This document shows, in pieces, positions 35,968 through 45,613 of a stretch of DNA of 64,000 bases. Position numbers and translations under genes: made by a program. The stretch's first letter is position 1, and every line of letters starts with the position of its first letter. The DNA is taken from assembly GCF_009617875.1 (NCBI RefSeq), contig NZ_BLAV01000001.1, positions 1,426,001-1,490,000 of the forward strand, written 5' to 3'. The notes under the pieces are model-generated. The model did not search any database. It was given only the letters and a program-made list of their open reading frames with translations, and had not been told where the DNA came from. This DNA comes from Prolixibacter sp. NT017 (GTDB lineage: Bacteria; Bacteroidota; Bacteroidia; Bacteroidales; Prolixibacteraceae).

Positions 35968-37123
35968 GGTATACGTATTGTTACTGGCAGTATTGGTTGG
36001 AGGGGCTTTGTTTCAGCGATGTGTGGAGCCTTTTACCCCTGAAATAAAAAAATACTCCGACTTGTTAGTCGTCGATGGTACATTGACTGATGAGGTGGGA
36101 ACACAGGTAATTTCTGTTTCGCGTAGTTTTAACTATAATGATGCTGAGTTTATCGCAGAGAATGGATGTACTGTCACGGTTCAGGATGACGAGGGAAACA
36201 TCTATTCTTATGCCGGGAAAGGTAATGGTAAATATGAAGCTGAGTTTTACCAAGGCGATCTGCAATATGGAAGAGCTTATATGTTGCGAGTAATCGCGAA
36301 TGATGGAGAAGTTTTTGAATCGGATTACCAGAAGCTGAAACCGGCACCCAAAATTGATAGTGTAACCGCCCGATACGAGACAAAGATTACCATTGAGAAT
36401 TATGACGGCCTGAAAGGATACCAGTTCTATGTGAATGCTAGTGACCCGACCAACAATACACGCTATTATCGCTGGAGTATGGAAGAAACCTGGGAATATC
36501 ATGCGCCATATGAAGTTACGTTTATGTGGGATGGAGCTTTGCATTTCTTTTCTTTTCCTAACGACAGAAGCAAATGTTGGAAAACGCTGGAAGTTCCAGG
36601 CATTTTTACCGGGACAACTCGTGATATGTCTGGGGATATATTAAAGAATGTCAAGTTAAGTTTTGTTTCCACTGAAAGTGAACGATTAAAGTGGCGATAT
36701 AGTGTATTGGTCACGGAGTATTCCCTTTCGGCGGAAGCATACGATTTTTGGAGTGGTTTGGAAAAACAAACTCAAAAGACCGGTAGTTTTTATGAAACGC
36801 AACCATACATGATTCGGGGAAATATTAACTGTGTTTCTAATCCAAACCAAGTTGCATTGGGTTTTTTTTCTGTAAGTGGAGTCAGTAAGAAAAGGATTTT
36901 TGTGGGACCAGCCCCTGATCCAGTTGTTGAAATGGTTTGCAATTTGGATGAAATAACCCCAAGAAATCCGATCGAAAGTTATCCCGCTTCCTCTTTTCCT
37001 GTTTATCTTCAAGGTACTCTTTTGCCGAATGGTCAGTATCACATGGCAGCAGGCGAAAGACGCTGTTTCGATTGTCTCGAAAGAGGAGGGACGAATGTGA
37101 AACCTGATTTTTGGAAGTATTAG
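35954..37123 (+). CDS. DUF4249 domain protein, paralogue 1
   Basis: A 389-residue exported protein. A hydrophobic N-terminal helix (VLLLAVLVGGALFQ) precedes Cys23 in RCVEPF; the residue before the Cys is Arg, so the lipobox is not canonical. The DUF4249 body carries YYRWSMEETWEYH, SLSAEAYDFWSGLEKQT, PYMIRGNINCVSNP and the tail CFDCLERGGTNVKPDFW, with conserved cysteines. DUF4249 proteins are regularly found behind TonB receptors and are presumed surface or periplasmic partners. It overlaps the receptor gene by 14 bp. Confidence 0.88.
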   Translation: MRVNKVYVLLLAVLVGGALFQRCVEPFTPEIKKYSDLLVVDGTLTDEVGTQVISVSRSFNYNDAEFIAENGCTVTVQDDEGNIYSYAGKGNGKYEAEFYQGDLQYGRAYMLRVIANDGEVFESDYQKLKPAPKIDSVTARYETKITIENYDGLKGYQFYVNASDPTNNTRYYRWSMEETWEYHAPYEVTFMWDGALHFFSFPNDRSKCWKTLEVPGIFTGTTRDMSGDILKNVKLSFVSTESERLKWRYSVLVTEYSLSAEAYDFWSGLEKQTQKTGSFYETQPYMIRGNINCVSNPNQVALGFFSVSGVSKKRIFVGPAPDPVVEMVCNLDEITPRNPIESYPASSFPVYLQGTLLPNGQYHMAAGERRCFDCLERGGTNVKPDFWKY

Positions 37124-37159
37124 AAAACCAATGGATAATAAATAATTGTGGTATAGTAA

Positions 37160-38338
37160 ATGATGCAATCCGGAAAGAAATACCTGATAGGAGCGCTTGT
37201 CATCTTTATGATGATGGGAGGATTGCATTATTGTGTCGAACCATTTAATCCGTCTGTAGAAAAGTATACCGATCTGATTGTTATCGATGGTACACTAACG
37301 GATGAACCCGGGATTCAGAGGGTGATGGTATCCCGAACATCGAGTCTTAATGATTCGGCATTTATACCTGAAATCGGTTGTACTGTAACCATTTTGGATG
37401 ATGCAGGAAATATTTATGATTTGAGCGACGCTGGAAATGGAAACTATATAGCTGAGCTTAATAAGGAACAGTTACAAACTGGAACGTCCTATATGTTGAG
37501 GGTAATCGATAATCGTGGTGATGTATTTGAATCAGATTTCCAAAAATTAACGCAACCTCCAACAATTGATAGTGTGACAGCTCGATATGAGCCTAAATAT
37601 TCGGCTGAATTTCCTGATGGATTGAATGGGTGCCAGTTTTATGTGAATACAAGCGATCACAGTGGCAAAACAAGATATTATCGATGGAGTATGCAAGAAA
37701 CCTGGGAGTACCATTCGATATACAAAGTTGGAGCCATGTGGGACGGTGTCTTACACGATAATTACTTTTTCAAGGATAATAGAACAACTTGCTGGATGAC
37801 GAAAGAAGTCCCCGGTATTTTCACTGCCACCACTCGCGACATGGAGGGAGATGTGTTGAGGAATTTTAAGTTGAACTATGTTTCCACGCTGAGCGATCGA
37901 CTAAAATTCCGTTATAGTCTTTTAGTAAGGGAATATTCGCTTTCGGCTGAAGCTTATGAGTTTTGGAATGGGCTTGAAAAACAGACGCAACAGACGGGGG
38001 GATTATACGAAACGCAACCGTACATGATTACCGGAAATATTACTTGTATTTCAAATCCGGATAGGATTGCACTTGGATTTTTTTCCGCGAGTGGAGTCAG
38101 TAAAAAACGAGTTTTTGTCGGTTCTTCTGCCTATCCGGTAACAGATATTGTATGTTCTTCTGATACGATAAAAGGAACGGGTGATTTGATGCTTTATCCG
38201 CAAACAGCTTACCCTATTTATATGTATTACTTTATTTTACCTTCCGGTGGAGTAGTGAGAATAGCTTCCAATCAGCGTTGCTTCGATTGTTTGGTTCGTG
38301 GAGGCACAAACGTGAAACCGGATTTTTGGCGAGATTAA
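37160..38338 (+). CDS. DUF4249 domain protein, paralogue 2
   Basis: A 392-residue tandem paralogue with the same architecture: hydrophobic start, Cys25 in HYCVEPF, YYRWSMQETWEYH, SLSAEAYEFWNGLEKQTQQT, PYMITGNITCISNP and the tail CFDCLVRGGTNVKPDFW. The close similarity to its neighbours shows local duplication. It lies 36 bp after paralogue 1 and is in the same operon. In place of one Pro-rich part of paralogue 1 it has SSDTIKGTGDLMLYP, shared with paralogue 3, so 2 and 3 look like the more recent pair. Confidence 0.88.
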   Translation: MMQSGKKYLIGALVIFMMMGGLHYCVEPFNPSVEKYTDLIVIDGTLTDEPGIQRVMVSRTSSLNDSAFIPEIGCTVTILDDAGNIYDLSDAGNGNYIAELNKEQLQTGTSYMLRVIDNRGDVFESDFQKLTQPPTIDSVTARYEPKYSAEFPDGLNGCQFYVNTSDHSGKTRYYRWSMQETWEYHSIYKVGAMWDGVLHDNYFFKDNRTTCWMTKEVPGIFTATTRDMEGDVLRNFKLNYVSTLSDRLKFRYSLLVREYSLSAEAYEFWNGLEKQTQQTGGLYETQPYMITGNITCISNPDRIALGFFSASGVSKKRVFVGSSAYPVTDIVCSSDTIKGTGDLMLYPQTAYPIYMYYFILPSGGVVRIASNQRCFDCLVRGGTNVKPDFWRD

Positions 38339-38404
38339 CTAGTGGTAAATAAATCAATTAAGGCGCAATTCCTGCTAAGAAATGTAAAAACAGGTTTTAA
38401 ACAG

Positions 38405-39583
38405 ATGATAATGGTGGTAAAAAAAAGATATGTGATGTTGATTGCTGTGGCTATAGTTGGGGTGATTGTGCAGCGTTGTGTGGAGCCATTTAATCCACCG
38501 GTAACCAATTACACTGATTTATTGGTTATCAGTGGGACGTTGACGGATGAGCCGGGTGACCAAACGATTACTGTTTCCAGGACGACTCCCTACACCGACT
38601 CTACCTACGTTCCCGAGAATGGATGTTCGGTGACTGTTGTCGATGATAAGGGCAACATAATTCGTTACACAGGGAAAGGAGGAGGCAAATATGTTGCCAA
38701 TATAACCAATAGTGATTTGGGATATGGAACCAGCTATATGTTGCGGGTGATCGATAACAAGGGCGATGTATATGAGTCCGATTACCAGACACTGCAACCA
38801 GCTCCTCCTATTGATAGTTTGACAGCCAGTTATCAGCCGAAAAGTACTGCGGAAAATCCGGACGGCTTAAAAGGGTATCAATTTTATGTGAATACCAGTG
38901 ATCCCAGTGGCAAAACTCAATATTATCGCTGGAGTATGCAGGAAACCTGGGAGTATCATTCTCCCTATACCGTCGCAGCCATGTGGGATGGTACATTACA
39001 TTTGAATTATCATTTTGAGAACAACCGGTCCACTTGTTGGATGACAAAGGAAGTACCGGGAATATACGCTGCTACGACACGCGATTTGGCTGAAGATGTA
39101 TTGAAAAATTATAAGCTGAACTATGTGTCAACGCAATCGGATCGGTTGATGTGGAGATATAGTCTGCTGGTCAGAGAATACTCTCTATCCGCAGAGGCTT
39201 ATGAGTTTTGGAATGGATTGGAAAAACAAACGCAGCAAACAGGTGGGCTGTTTGAAAGTCAACCATATATGATTCGGGGAAATATAACCTGCGTGTCCAA
39301 TCCGGGTAAAATAGTGCTCGGGTTTTTTGCTGCCAGTGGCGTTAGCAAGAAGCGAATTTTTGTTGGTCCTGCACCTGATCCGGCGAGACAGATTTCTTGT
39401 AGTTCCGATACCATTAAATCAATCAGGGATGATCTGATGCCATACCCACCTTCTTCTTATCCAGTATATATGTATAACTTTATTCTTCCGTCGGGAGCAA
39501 TCATTAAAGTGGCTTCGGATCAACAGTGTTTTGATTGTTTGAAGCGCGGGGGCACCAATGTCAGACCTTCTTATTGGCAATAA
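38405..39583 (+). CDS. DUF4249 domain protein, paralogue 3
   Basis: A 392-residue third copy: Cys25 in QRCVEPF, YYRWSMQETWEYH, SLSAEAYEFWNGLEKQTQQT, PYMIRGNITCVSNP and tail CFDCLKRGGTNVRPSYW. An open GTG start at 38342 would add 21 residues, but the ATG at 38405 reproduces the length and N-terminus of paralogue 2 and is preferred. It is followed 12 bp later by the MG2-like gene, still in the same operon. Whether the three copies bind different ligands cannot be told from sequence. Confidence 0.88.
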   Translation: MIMVVKKRYVMLIAVAIVGVIVQRCVEPFNPPVTNYTDLLVISGTLTDEPGDQTITVSRTTPYTDSTYVPENGCSVTVVDDKGNIIRYTGKGGGKYVANITNSDLGYGTSYMLRVIDNKGDVYESDYQTLQPAPPIDSLTASYQPKSTAENPDGLKGYQFYVNTSDPSGKTQYYRWSMQETWEYHSPYTVAAMWDGTLHLNYHFENNRSTCWMTKEVPGIYAATTRDLAEDVLKNYKLNYVSTQSDRLMWRYSLLVREYSLSAEAYEFWNGLEKQTQQTGGLFESQPYMIRGNITCVSNPGKIVLGFFAASGVSKKRIFVGPAPDPARQISCSSDTIKSIRDDLMPYPPSSYPVYMYNFILPSGAIIKVASDQQCFDCLKRGGTNVRPSYWQ

Positions 39584-39595
39584 AATAAAGGGAAT

Positions 39596-41290
39596 ATGAA
39601 TACAAAAACTTTTATAAAACAGTTGGTAATATCCGTTGCACTTTTGGTTATTGCTCTTCCCGGGTATCTTCGCGCTGCTGACGAACCTGCCCAGAATGAA
39701 AAGGTTGCTTTCGTTACAGATCGCGATTTTTATGTGGCCGGCGAGGACCTGTATTTCAAAGCGTGCAATTTGTCAAATCCGGAGATGGCGGCATTGGAAT
39801 GGAGCAAGGTTTTGTATGTGGAGTTGATCGATGGGAATGCCAATCCGGTTGTTCGAGAGAAGTTTACATTCGGAGAGAATGGAGCAGACGGTCGAATAAC
39901 CATTCCCGAGGTAATTCCTTCAGGGTACTATTACGTAATGGCTTATACTCGCTGGATGCGTAATTTTCCTGCTTCCGGATTTGCCTGGAAGATGGTGAAA
40001 ATTCTGAATCCCTATTCAGAAGAAGTGGTTTCGGGAAACGATTCCCTGAAGAGCGATGCCGGTGGAAATTGGGAGGTGGAAAGAGATTCGACCGCCCATC
40101 AAACATTTAAAAGGAGGCAAGATGTTTCGCTTGCTTTGTCGCTCCCTGATGCAAATGATCCAACTTGTACAACAACCGTTTCCGTCGTTCGGAAGGGGAG
40201 TCACGTGCCCTATCATCAACAGATGGCCGTTCGCGATCCGGATTACGATAAAGTAGCCGGGGATACGATTGTCTTCATTCCGGAAACACGAGGAGTGAGT
40301 GTAAACGGCAGGGTTGTAAATCGAAATACTGGAAAACCTGTGGCTTACGCCCGGATTAACCTCTCAGTTTTAGGTGGCGAAGGCAAATTTCATGGAACCT
40401 ACAGTCGTTCAGACGGGACTTTCCACTTCGCTATTTTGGATGAGTATGGTAACCGGGAATTATTTATGTCGGTCGAAAAAGACAGTGTTCCCTGCAAGTT
40501 ATTGGTTGATAATGATTTTATTCAGCGGAGGTTGGCGGTTCCTAATATGAAATTTCGGTTGACTCCGGCTGAGAGGAAGATGGCGGAGCGGATGATGATC
40601 AGTCAGCAGTTGGCCAATAATTTTAGGTTAAGAACCAAGCCTGATTCAATGAAAGCTAAGAAGAATGAAGAATATTTCTTTGGAAAGCCGGTTTTTCATA
40701 CTGATCTGGATAAATACATCAAGCTGCCAACGCTTGAAGAGGTTTTCTACGAGTTGGTTCCCAGCGTTGTAGTGGTTCGTCATCACGGAGTGCCCCGGTT
40801 CTTCGTTGCGGGCGACCATTCCGATTTGCGCCTCTATCCGCCACTGGTACTGCTCGATAGAGTGCCCTTGTCGGATATGAATAATATTCTCTCCATTCCT
40901 CCGGAGCGAATCAAATCCATTGATGTGGTTAATGCTACCTACCAGCGTGGTAATTTGATTTACGGAGGGATTATCAGTATGAAATCGCGACAAGACGATT
41001 TGGCGGGGATTGATTTGCCGGAAAGTTCTTTCTTCCTTGAGTTTCAAACGCTCGATCAAGCTGACAGTTCACATGTGCTAACTGATGTGAAAGGAGCTGG
41101 CTCACCTAATATTCCAATGATGGGAAATACGTTGTATTGGAACTCTGATTTGACGGCGGATGAAGACAATAAGGTTCACGTTTCGTTCGATACAGGTGAT
41201 GAAACAGGCGATTTTGAAGTTTGGCTGACTTCGGTAACGATAGAAGGAAAAGTGTCCGAAAGGTGTGTGCCAATTACGATTACCCGATAG
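39596..41290 (+). CDS. Exported protein with MG2-like and carboxypeptidase-regulatory-like domains
   Basis: A 564-residue exported protein (signal peptide ending LPGYLRAADEP). Residues about 35-120 resemble the MG2 domain of alpha-2-macroglobulins (KVAFVTDRDFYVAGEDLYFK, ADGRITIPEVIPSGYYYVMA). Residues about 235-300 look like a carboxypeptidase-regulatory domain (VNGRVVNRNTGKPVAYARIN). The C-terminal third has a TonB-plug-like segment (LDRVPLSDMNNILSIPPERI) but no barrel. Similar proteins accompany TonB receptors in Bacteroidota; the function is unknown. Last gene of the six-gene operon. Confidence 0.75.
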   Translation: MNTKTFIKQLVISVALLVIALPGYLRAADEPAQNEKVAFVTDRDFYVAGEDLYFKACNLSNPEMAALEWSKVLYVELIDGNANPVVREKFTFGENGADGRITIPEVIPSGYYYVMAYTRWMRNFPASGFAWKMVKILNPYSEEVVSGNDSLKSDAGGNWEVERDSTAHQTFKRRQDVSLALSLPDANDPTCTTTVSVVRKGSHVPYHQQMAVRDPDYDKVAGDTIVFIPETRGVSVNGRVVNRNTGKPVAYARINLSVLGGEGKFHGTYSRSDGTFHFAILDEYGNRELFMSVEKDSVPCKLLVDNDFIQRRLAVPNMKFRLTPAERKMAERMMISQQLANNFRLRTKPDSMKAKKNEEYFFGKPVFHTDLDKYIKLPTLEEVFYELVPSVVVVRHHGVPRFFVAGDHSDLRLYPPLVLLDRVPLSDMNNILSIPPERIKSIDVVNATYQRGNLIYGGIISMKSRQDDLAGIDLPESSFFLEFQTLDQADSSHVLTDVKGAGSPNIPMMGNTLYWNSDLTADEDNKVHVSFDTGDETGDFEVWLTSVTIEGKVSERCVPITITR

Positions 41291-41309
41291 AAAAAGGATT
41301 CAGCAAATA

Positions 41310-41342
41310 AAAAAGCGGAGCCATTTTGTGGTTCCGCTTTTT
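41310..41342. terminator. Bidirectional terminator between the DUF4249 operon and sucAB
   Basis: AAAAAGCGGAGCC (41310-41322) pairs with GGTTCCGCTTTTT (41330-41342), a 13-bp stem with one G-T pair, with A- and T-runs on both sides. Confidence 0.85.
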
Positions 41343-41365
41343 GCATCATATAGTGGTTGCAATAT

Positions 41366-42652
41366 TTACAAGTCCAGCAGTAATTCTTCGGGCGAGCTTC
41401 CGCCGAAGAGCAATTTCTCCGGATTCTCGATGAATTCCTTCAGGTGAACAAGGAAGCCCACGGAGTCTTTTCCATCGATAACACGGTGGTCATACGAAAG
41501 GGCGGTGTACATCATTGAACGGATTTCCACCTTGCCGTTTACAGCAATAGGCCGCTCTTTAATGGCATGCATTCCCAGTATTCCGCTTTGCGGCGGATTG
41601 ATAATGGGCGTAGACATGAGCGAACCAAATACACCACCATTGGTAATGGTAAACGTTCCACCGGTCATTTCTTCGATGGTCAGTTTCCGGTTACGGGCTT
41701 TGGCAGCCAGCTCTTTTATCTCCAGCTCAATTTCCGGAATCGACTTGGTTTCCACATTGCGGACAATCGGAACCATTAACCCTTTGGGCGTCATCACAGC
41801 AATACCTACGTCGTGGTAACGGGGCGTGACAATTTCGTCTCCTTCAATCATGGAATTAACACCCGGATGCTGCTTCAGCGCTTCGCTGACCGCTTTGGTG
41901 AAGAAGGACATGAATCCCAGCTTGAAGCCGTGCTTTTCAACAAATCTTTCCTGGTAAGTCTTGCGCAACTGCATCACGTTAGTCATGTCCAGCTCGTTGA
42001 ACGTGGTCAACATGGCCGTTTCGTTTTTAACGGAAACGAGACGCTGACTGAGCTTTTTACGCAGTGAGCTCATTGTTTGCCGGTCCTCTTCGCGACTCGC
42101 TTCGGGCTTTTGCATTGCCGGATGGTTTTTTAAGGCATCGGCGGCGGTTTCCACATCCTTACGGGAAAGACGACGCAAACCTTCGAGTACTTCTTCGACG
42201 GATAAACCTTCGGCTTCCATAACGGCTTTGGCTGCTGGAGTCGTTTTCACATGAGATACATCGTCTCCGGAAGACTTCGGCGTTTCAGACTTTTTCTCAG
42301 TTTTGGGTGGTTCCGGTTTCTTCGTTTCTGCTTCGGGTTTCTTTTCCTTTACAGGAGCTTCTTTCTTCTCCTCAGCCTTAGGTTCTTCTTTTGGCTTAGC
42401 CGGAGCTTCTCCCGCTTTGTCCGTATCGATGGTACAAGCAACGGCGCCGACTTCGATGGAATCGCCCTCCTCTGCTTTAATATTCACTGCTCCCGCTTCG
42501 CTTGCAATGAGAGATAGGGTGGCTTTATCTGATTCAATCTCTGCTATTTCCTGGTCCTTCTCAACTATATCACCGTCAGAAACAAGCCAACTTCCTATTT
42601 CCACTTCGGTGATGGATTCACCCGGACTCGGTACTTTTATTTCGATGATCAT
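41366..42652 (-). CDS. sucB: 2-oxoglutarate dehydrogenase E2, dihydrolipoyllysine succinyltransferase
   Basis: A 428-residue E2 component of the 2-oxoglutarate dehydrogenase complex. The N-terminal lipoyl domain (1-80) carries the lipoylated Lys43 in [11 protein letters not shown] Lys/Glu/Pro-rich linker (about 81-125), a peripheral-subunit-binding domain ([19 protein letters not shown]) and the catalytic acyltransferase domain follow. The active-site His389 and Asp393 lie in [15 protein letters not shown]. It transfers succinyl groups to CoA in the TCA cycle. It is 42 bp downstream of sucA on the same strand; the E3 gene (lpd) is not nearby. Confidence 0.96.
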   Translation of the reverse strand: MIIEIKVPSPGESITEVEIGSWLVSDGDIVEKDQEIAEIESDKATLSLIASEAGAVNIKAEEGDSIEVGAVACTIDTDKAGEAPAKPKEEPKAEEKKEAPVKEKKPEAETKKPEPPKTEKKSETPKSSGDDVSHVKTTPAAKAVMEAEGLSVEEVLEGLRRLSRKDVETAADALKNHPAMQKPEASREEDRQTMSSLRKKLSQRLVSVKNETAMLTTFNELDMTNVMQLRKTYQERFVEKHGFKLGFMSFFTKAVSEALKQHPGVNSMIEGDEIVTPRYHDVGIAVMTPKGLMVPIVRNVETKSIPEIELEIKELAAKARNRKLTIEEMTGGTFTITNGGVFGSLMSTPIINPPQSGILGMHAIKERPIAVNGKVEIRSMMYTALSYDHRVIDGKDSVGFLVHLKEFIENPEKLLFGGSSPEELLLDL

Positions 42653-42694
42653 CTTTTTGGTACTTTTTTGATGAATTGTGATTGTTTTGGGGTT

Positions 42695-45424
42695 TTATTT
42701 AAAAACGGCTTCCAGGATTCGTTCGAGGCGTCGTTTATGTTGTTCCATCAATCCGCCGGCCGGACTGGCACTCTCGGGCCGGGAAATCACGTCAAGATTC
42801 AGGCCCGGATATTTGCGGGCAATGTATGGCCAGGCTCCCATGTTTTCAGGTTCATCCTGAACCCAAAGTTTGCCTTTGGCATTTTTATTTTCATAGATGA
42901 TACTCCTGACGGCTTCGGCCGGAAACGGGTACAGTTGTTCGATGCGGATAATCGCCACATCATTTTTCTTCAGTTCTTCCCGTCGTTCCAGCAACTCGTA
43001 ATAAATCTTTCCGGAAGTAAATACCAGCTTGGAAGCTTTTCCGGGTTTAACCGTATCATCCGGGATAAGCGGCTGGAATCTTCCGTTTGCCAAATCTTCG
43101 AAAGAAGATATGACTTTGGGATGACGTAACAGGCTTTTCGGCGTGAAAATTACCATTGGTATACGGAAATCCCACTTGACATGGCGTCGTAACATATGGA
43201 ATAAACTGGCAGGAGTGGTTGGGACCATCACCTGCATGTTATTACCGGCAGCCTGCGCTAGCATACGCTCAATACGACCGCTGGAGTGTTCCGGGCCCTG
43301 ACCTTCGTAACCGTGTGGTAACATGAGTACCAAACCATTCATCATTCCCCATTTTTCACCGGCAGAGCTGATGTATTGGTCGATGATTACTTGTGCTACG
43401 TTGCTGAAATCACCAAATTGCGCTTCCCAAATGGTTAATCCTTTTGGACAGGCGAGAGCATAGCCATATTCGAATCCCATCGCTGCATATTCGTTTAGCG
43501 GGGAATTGTAAATATGGAATGGAGCCTGATTTTCACCAATGTGTTTGAGTGGGAAGTATTTTTCGTCGGTTGCTTCCATCACCAGAGCTGCGTGCCGATG
43601 GGCAAATGTACCGCGTTCGCTGTCTTGTCCGCCCATGCGAACGGGATGACCTTCCAACAACAATGCTGCGTAGGCGAGCAATTCACCCATGGCCCAGTCG
43701 AGCCGGTTTTCGGATGCTGCTTTCTTCCGGTCGTTGAGAAGTTTGATAATTTTTCTGAAAAAGCTCTTGTCGTCCGGAAGGGTATTCATCTTTTCGGCAA
43801 CCGCCTTCAGTTGGTCAATATCGTAACCGGTGTCGGTATCGTGATCCGATTCGGACGGTTCCGGTAAACGGTAATTCTTGTATTCATCGAGCAGGAATCG
43901 CTCGATACGAAGTTTTTGTATGTGCTGACTCTCTTCGTACTTTACCTCCAGCGCCTGGTTGAAATCATCAATTTCCTTCTTGATCTCTTCTTTGGTCATG
44001 ATACCTTTCTGTATCAGTTTTTCAGCGTAGAGATCACGTGGATTGGGATGACTGGCAATGGCTTTGTACAGTGTAGGCTGTGTAAAACGTGGTTCGTCAC
44101 CTTCGTTGTGTCCGTACTTCCGGTAGGAAAGTATATCGATGAAAATATCGGATTCAAATTGCTGCCGGAACTCCATGGCGAGCTTAATGGTAAAGATGAG
44201 GGCTTCCACATCATCGCCGTTAACATGGAATACCGGAGAACGGGTAACCTTGGCTACGTCGGTGCTGTATGTGCTTGAACGGGCATCGAGGTAGTTGGTA
44301 GTAAAACCAACCTGGTTGTTGAGTACCATGTGAATGGTACCTCCGGTCTTGTAGCCTTTAAGCTGTGACATCTGTACCGTTTCGTAAACGACTCCCTGAC
44401 CGGCAATCGCGGCATCACCGTGGATGACAATCGGAGCCAGTTTTTTGAAGTCTTTACCATATTCATGATCCAGCTTAGCTCTGGCAACGCCTTCGACCAA
44501 TGGTGCCACCGCTTCCAGATGCGATGGGTTGGGAAGAAGATTTAACTTCACTTTATGCCCCTGGTCAGTGGTAACTTCGTTTTCGTAACCCAGGTGATAT
44601 TTCACATCACCAAGGGCAATTCCTTCTTCGAATTCGGTCCCGTAAAATTCCTTGAAGATATTCTTGTAAGGTTTTTCAACGATATTGGCCAGCACGTTTA
44701 ACCGGCCGCGGTGCGACATTCCAATCACAAACTCCTCGATTCCCAGCTCTGCGCCGCGCTCGATGATGGCGTCCATGGCCGGAATCAGAGTTTCGGTTCC
44801 CTCGAGAGAGAAGCGCTTCTGACCGACAAACTTTTTGTGAATGAAGTTCTCGAAACCAACTGCCAGTTTTAGGTGGTAGAAAATGTGTTTCCGGTTCTCG
44901 TCGGTAAACTCCTGCTGATTTTTGGTCCCTTCCATGCGTTCGCGAAGCCACTTAACCACTTCTGGTTTTCGCATAAAAAGGTACTCCACACCGATTGATT
45001 CACAGTACGTTGTTTCGAGATGCGCTACAATATCACGCAGCGATGCCGGCCCAATGCCAATTTCATTTCCCGCCTGGAAAACAATGTCCAGATCAGCTTC
45101 ACTTAACCCAAAATTTTCAATATCTAATGTTGGTGAGTAAGTCCGGCGTGTCCGTACAGGGTTGGTTCGGGTAAACAGGTGTCCTCGTTGTCGGTAATTG
45201 TGAATAAGGTTCAGAATCTTAAACTCTTTGTCCAGGTGTTTGCAATCCTCAGGTGTTTCGGCTTCTGCCCAAGATTGCCGGGCGAATTCGAAACCTTTGA
45301 AAAATGCTTTCCAGCTTGCATCCACATTCTCCGGATCTTCAAGGTACGCTTTGTATAGGTCCTCTATCGCCCCAATCTCTTGGTTGCCAACCTGTGAGAA
45401 TTTGTCCATGTTAGTGTTATTCAT
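42695..45424 (-). CDS. sucA: 2-oxoglutarate dehydrogenase E1 component
   Basis: A 909-residue thiamine-diphosphate-dependent E1 subunit. The N-terminal E2-binding region (GAIEDLYKAYLEDPENVDAS) is followed by the ThDP site (GMSHRGRLNVLANI, HGDAAIAGQGVVYE with the GDA metal motif) and the transketolase-like C-terminal domains (PHGYEGQGPEHSSGRIER). It decarboxylates 2-oxoglutarate and passes the succinyl group to SucB. ATG codons at 45424 (MNNTNMDKF) and 45409 are possible starts; the TTG at 45448 is not credible. First gene of the sucA-sucB unit. Confidence 0.96.
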   Translation of the reverse strand: MNNTNMDKFSQVGNQEIGAIEDLYKAYLEDPENVDASWKAFFKGFEFARQSWAEAETPEDCKHLDKEFKILNLIHNYRQRGHLFTRTNPVRTRRTYSPTLDIENFGLSEADLDIVFQAGNEIGIGPASLRDIVAHLETTYCESIGVEYLFMRKPEVVKWLRERMEGTKNQQEFTDENRKHIFYHLKLAVGFENFIHKKFVGQKRFSLEGTETLIPAMDAIIERGAELGIEEFVIGMSHRGRLNVLANIVEKPYKNIFKEFYGTEFEEGIALGDVKYHLGYENEVTTDQGHKVKLNLLPNPSHLEAVAPLVEGVARAKLDHEYGKDFKKLAPIVIHGDAAIAGQGVVYETVQMSQLKGYKTGGTIHMVLNNQVGFTTNYLDARSSTYSTDVAKVTRSPVFHVNGDDVEALIFTIKLAMEFRQQFESDIFIDILSYRKYGHNEGDEPRFTQPTLYKAIASHPNPRDLYAEKLIQKGIMTKEEIKKEIDDFNQALEVKYEESQHIQKLRIERFLLDEYKNYRLPEPSESDHDTDTGYDIDQLKAVAEKMNTLPDDKSFFRKIIKLLNDRKKAASENRLDWAMGELLAYAALLLEGHPVRMGGQDSERGTFAHRHAALVMEATDEKYFPLKHIGENQAPFHIYNSPLNEYAAMGFEYGYALACPKGLTIWEAQFGDFSNVAQVIIDQYISSAGEKWGMMNGLVLMLPHGYEGQGPEHSSGRIERMLAQAAGNNMQVMVPTTPASLFHMLRRHVKWDFRIPMVIFTPKSLLRHPKVISSFEDLANGRFQPLIPDDTVKPGKASKLVFTSGKIYYELLERREELKKNDVAIIRIEQLYPFPAEAVRSIIYENKNAKGKLWVQDEPENMGAWPYIARKYPGLNLDVISRPESASPAGGLMEQHKRRLERILEAVFK

Positions 45425-45613
45425 AAGTTGATGATAAAAATAATACAAAGATGTACCGACATATGTTCAGTAAAATTTTAAACTTTCGTTGATGATTTTT
45501 AAGGAAGGTGTGAGGATTGATAAAAAAGTATCAACTTTACACTTCCACATCTTATTTTCCCAGTGAAAACCAATAAAGATTTAAATAGTTCTGAATTAAT
45601 TGATAAAAATTTT

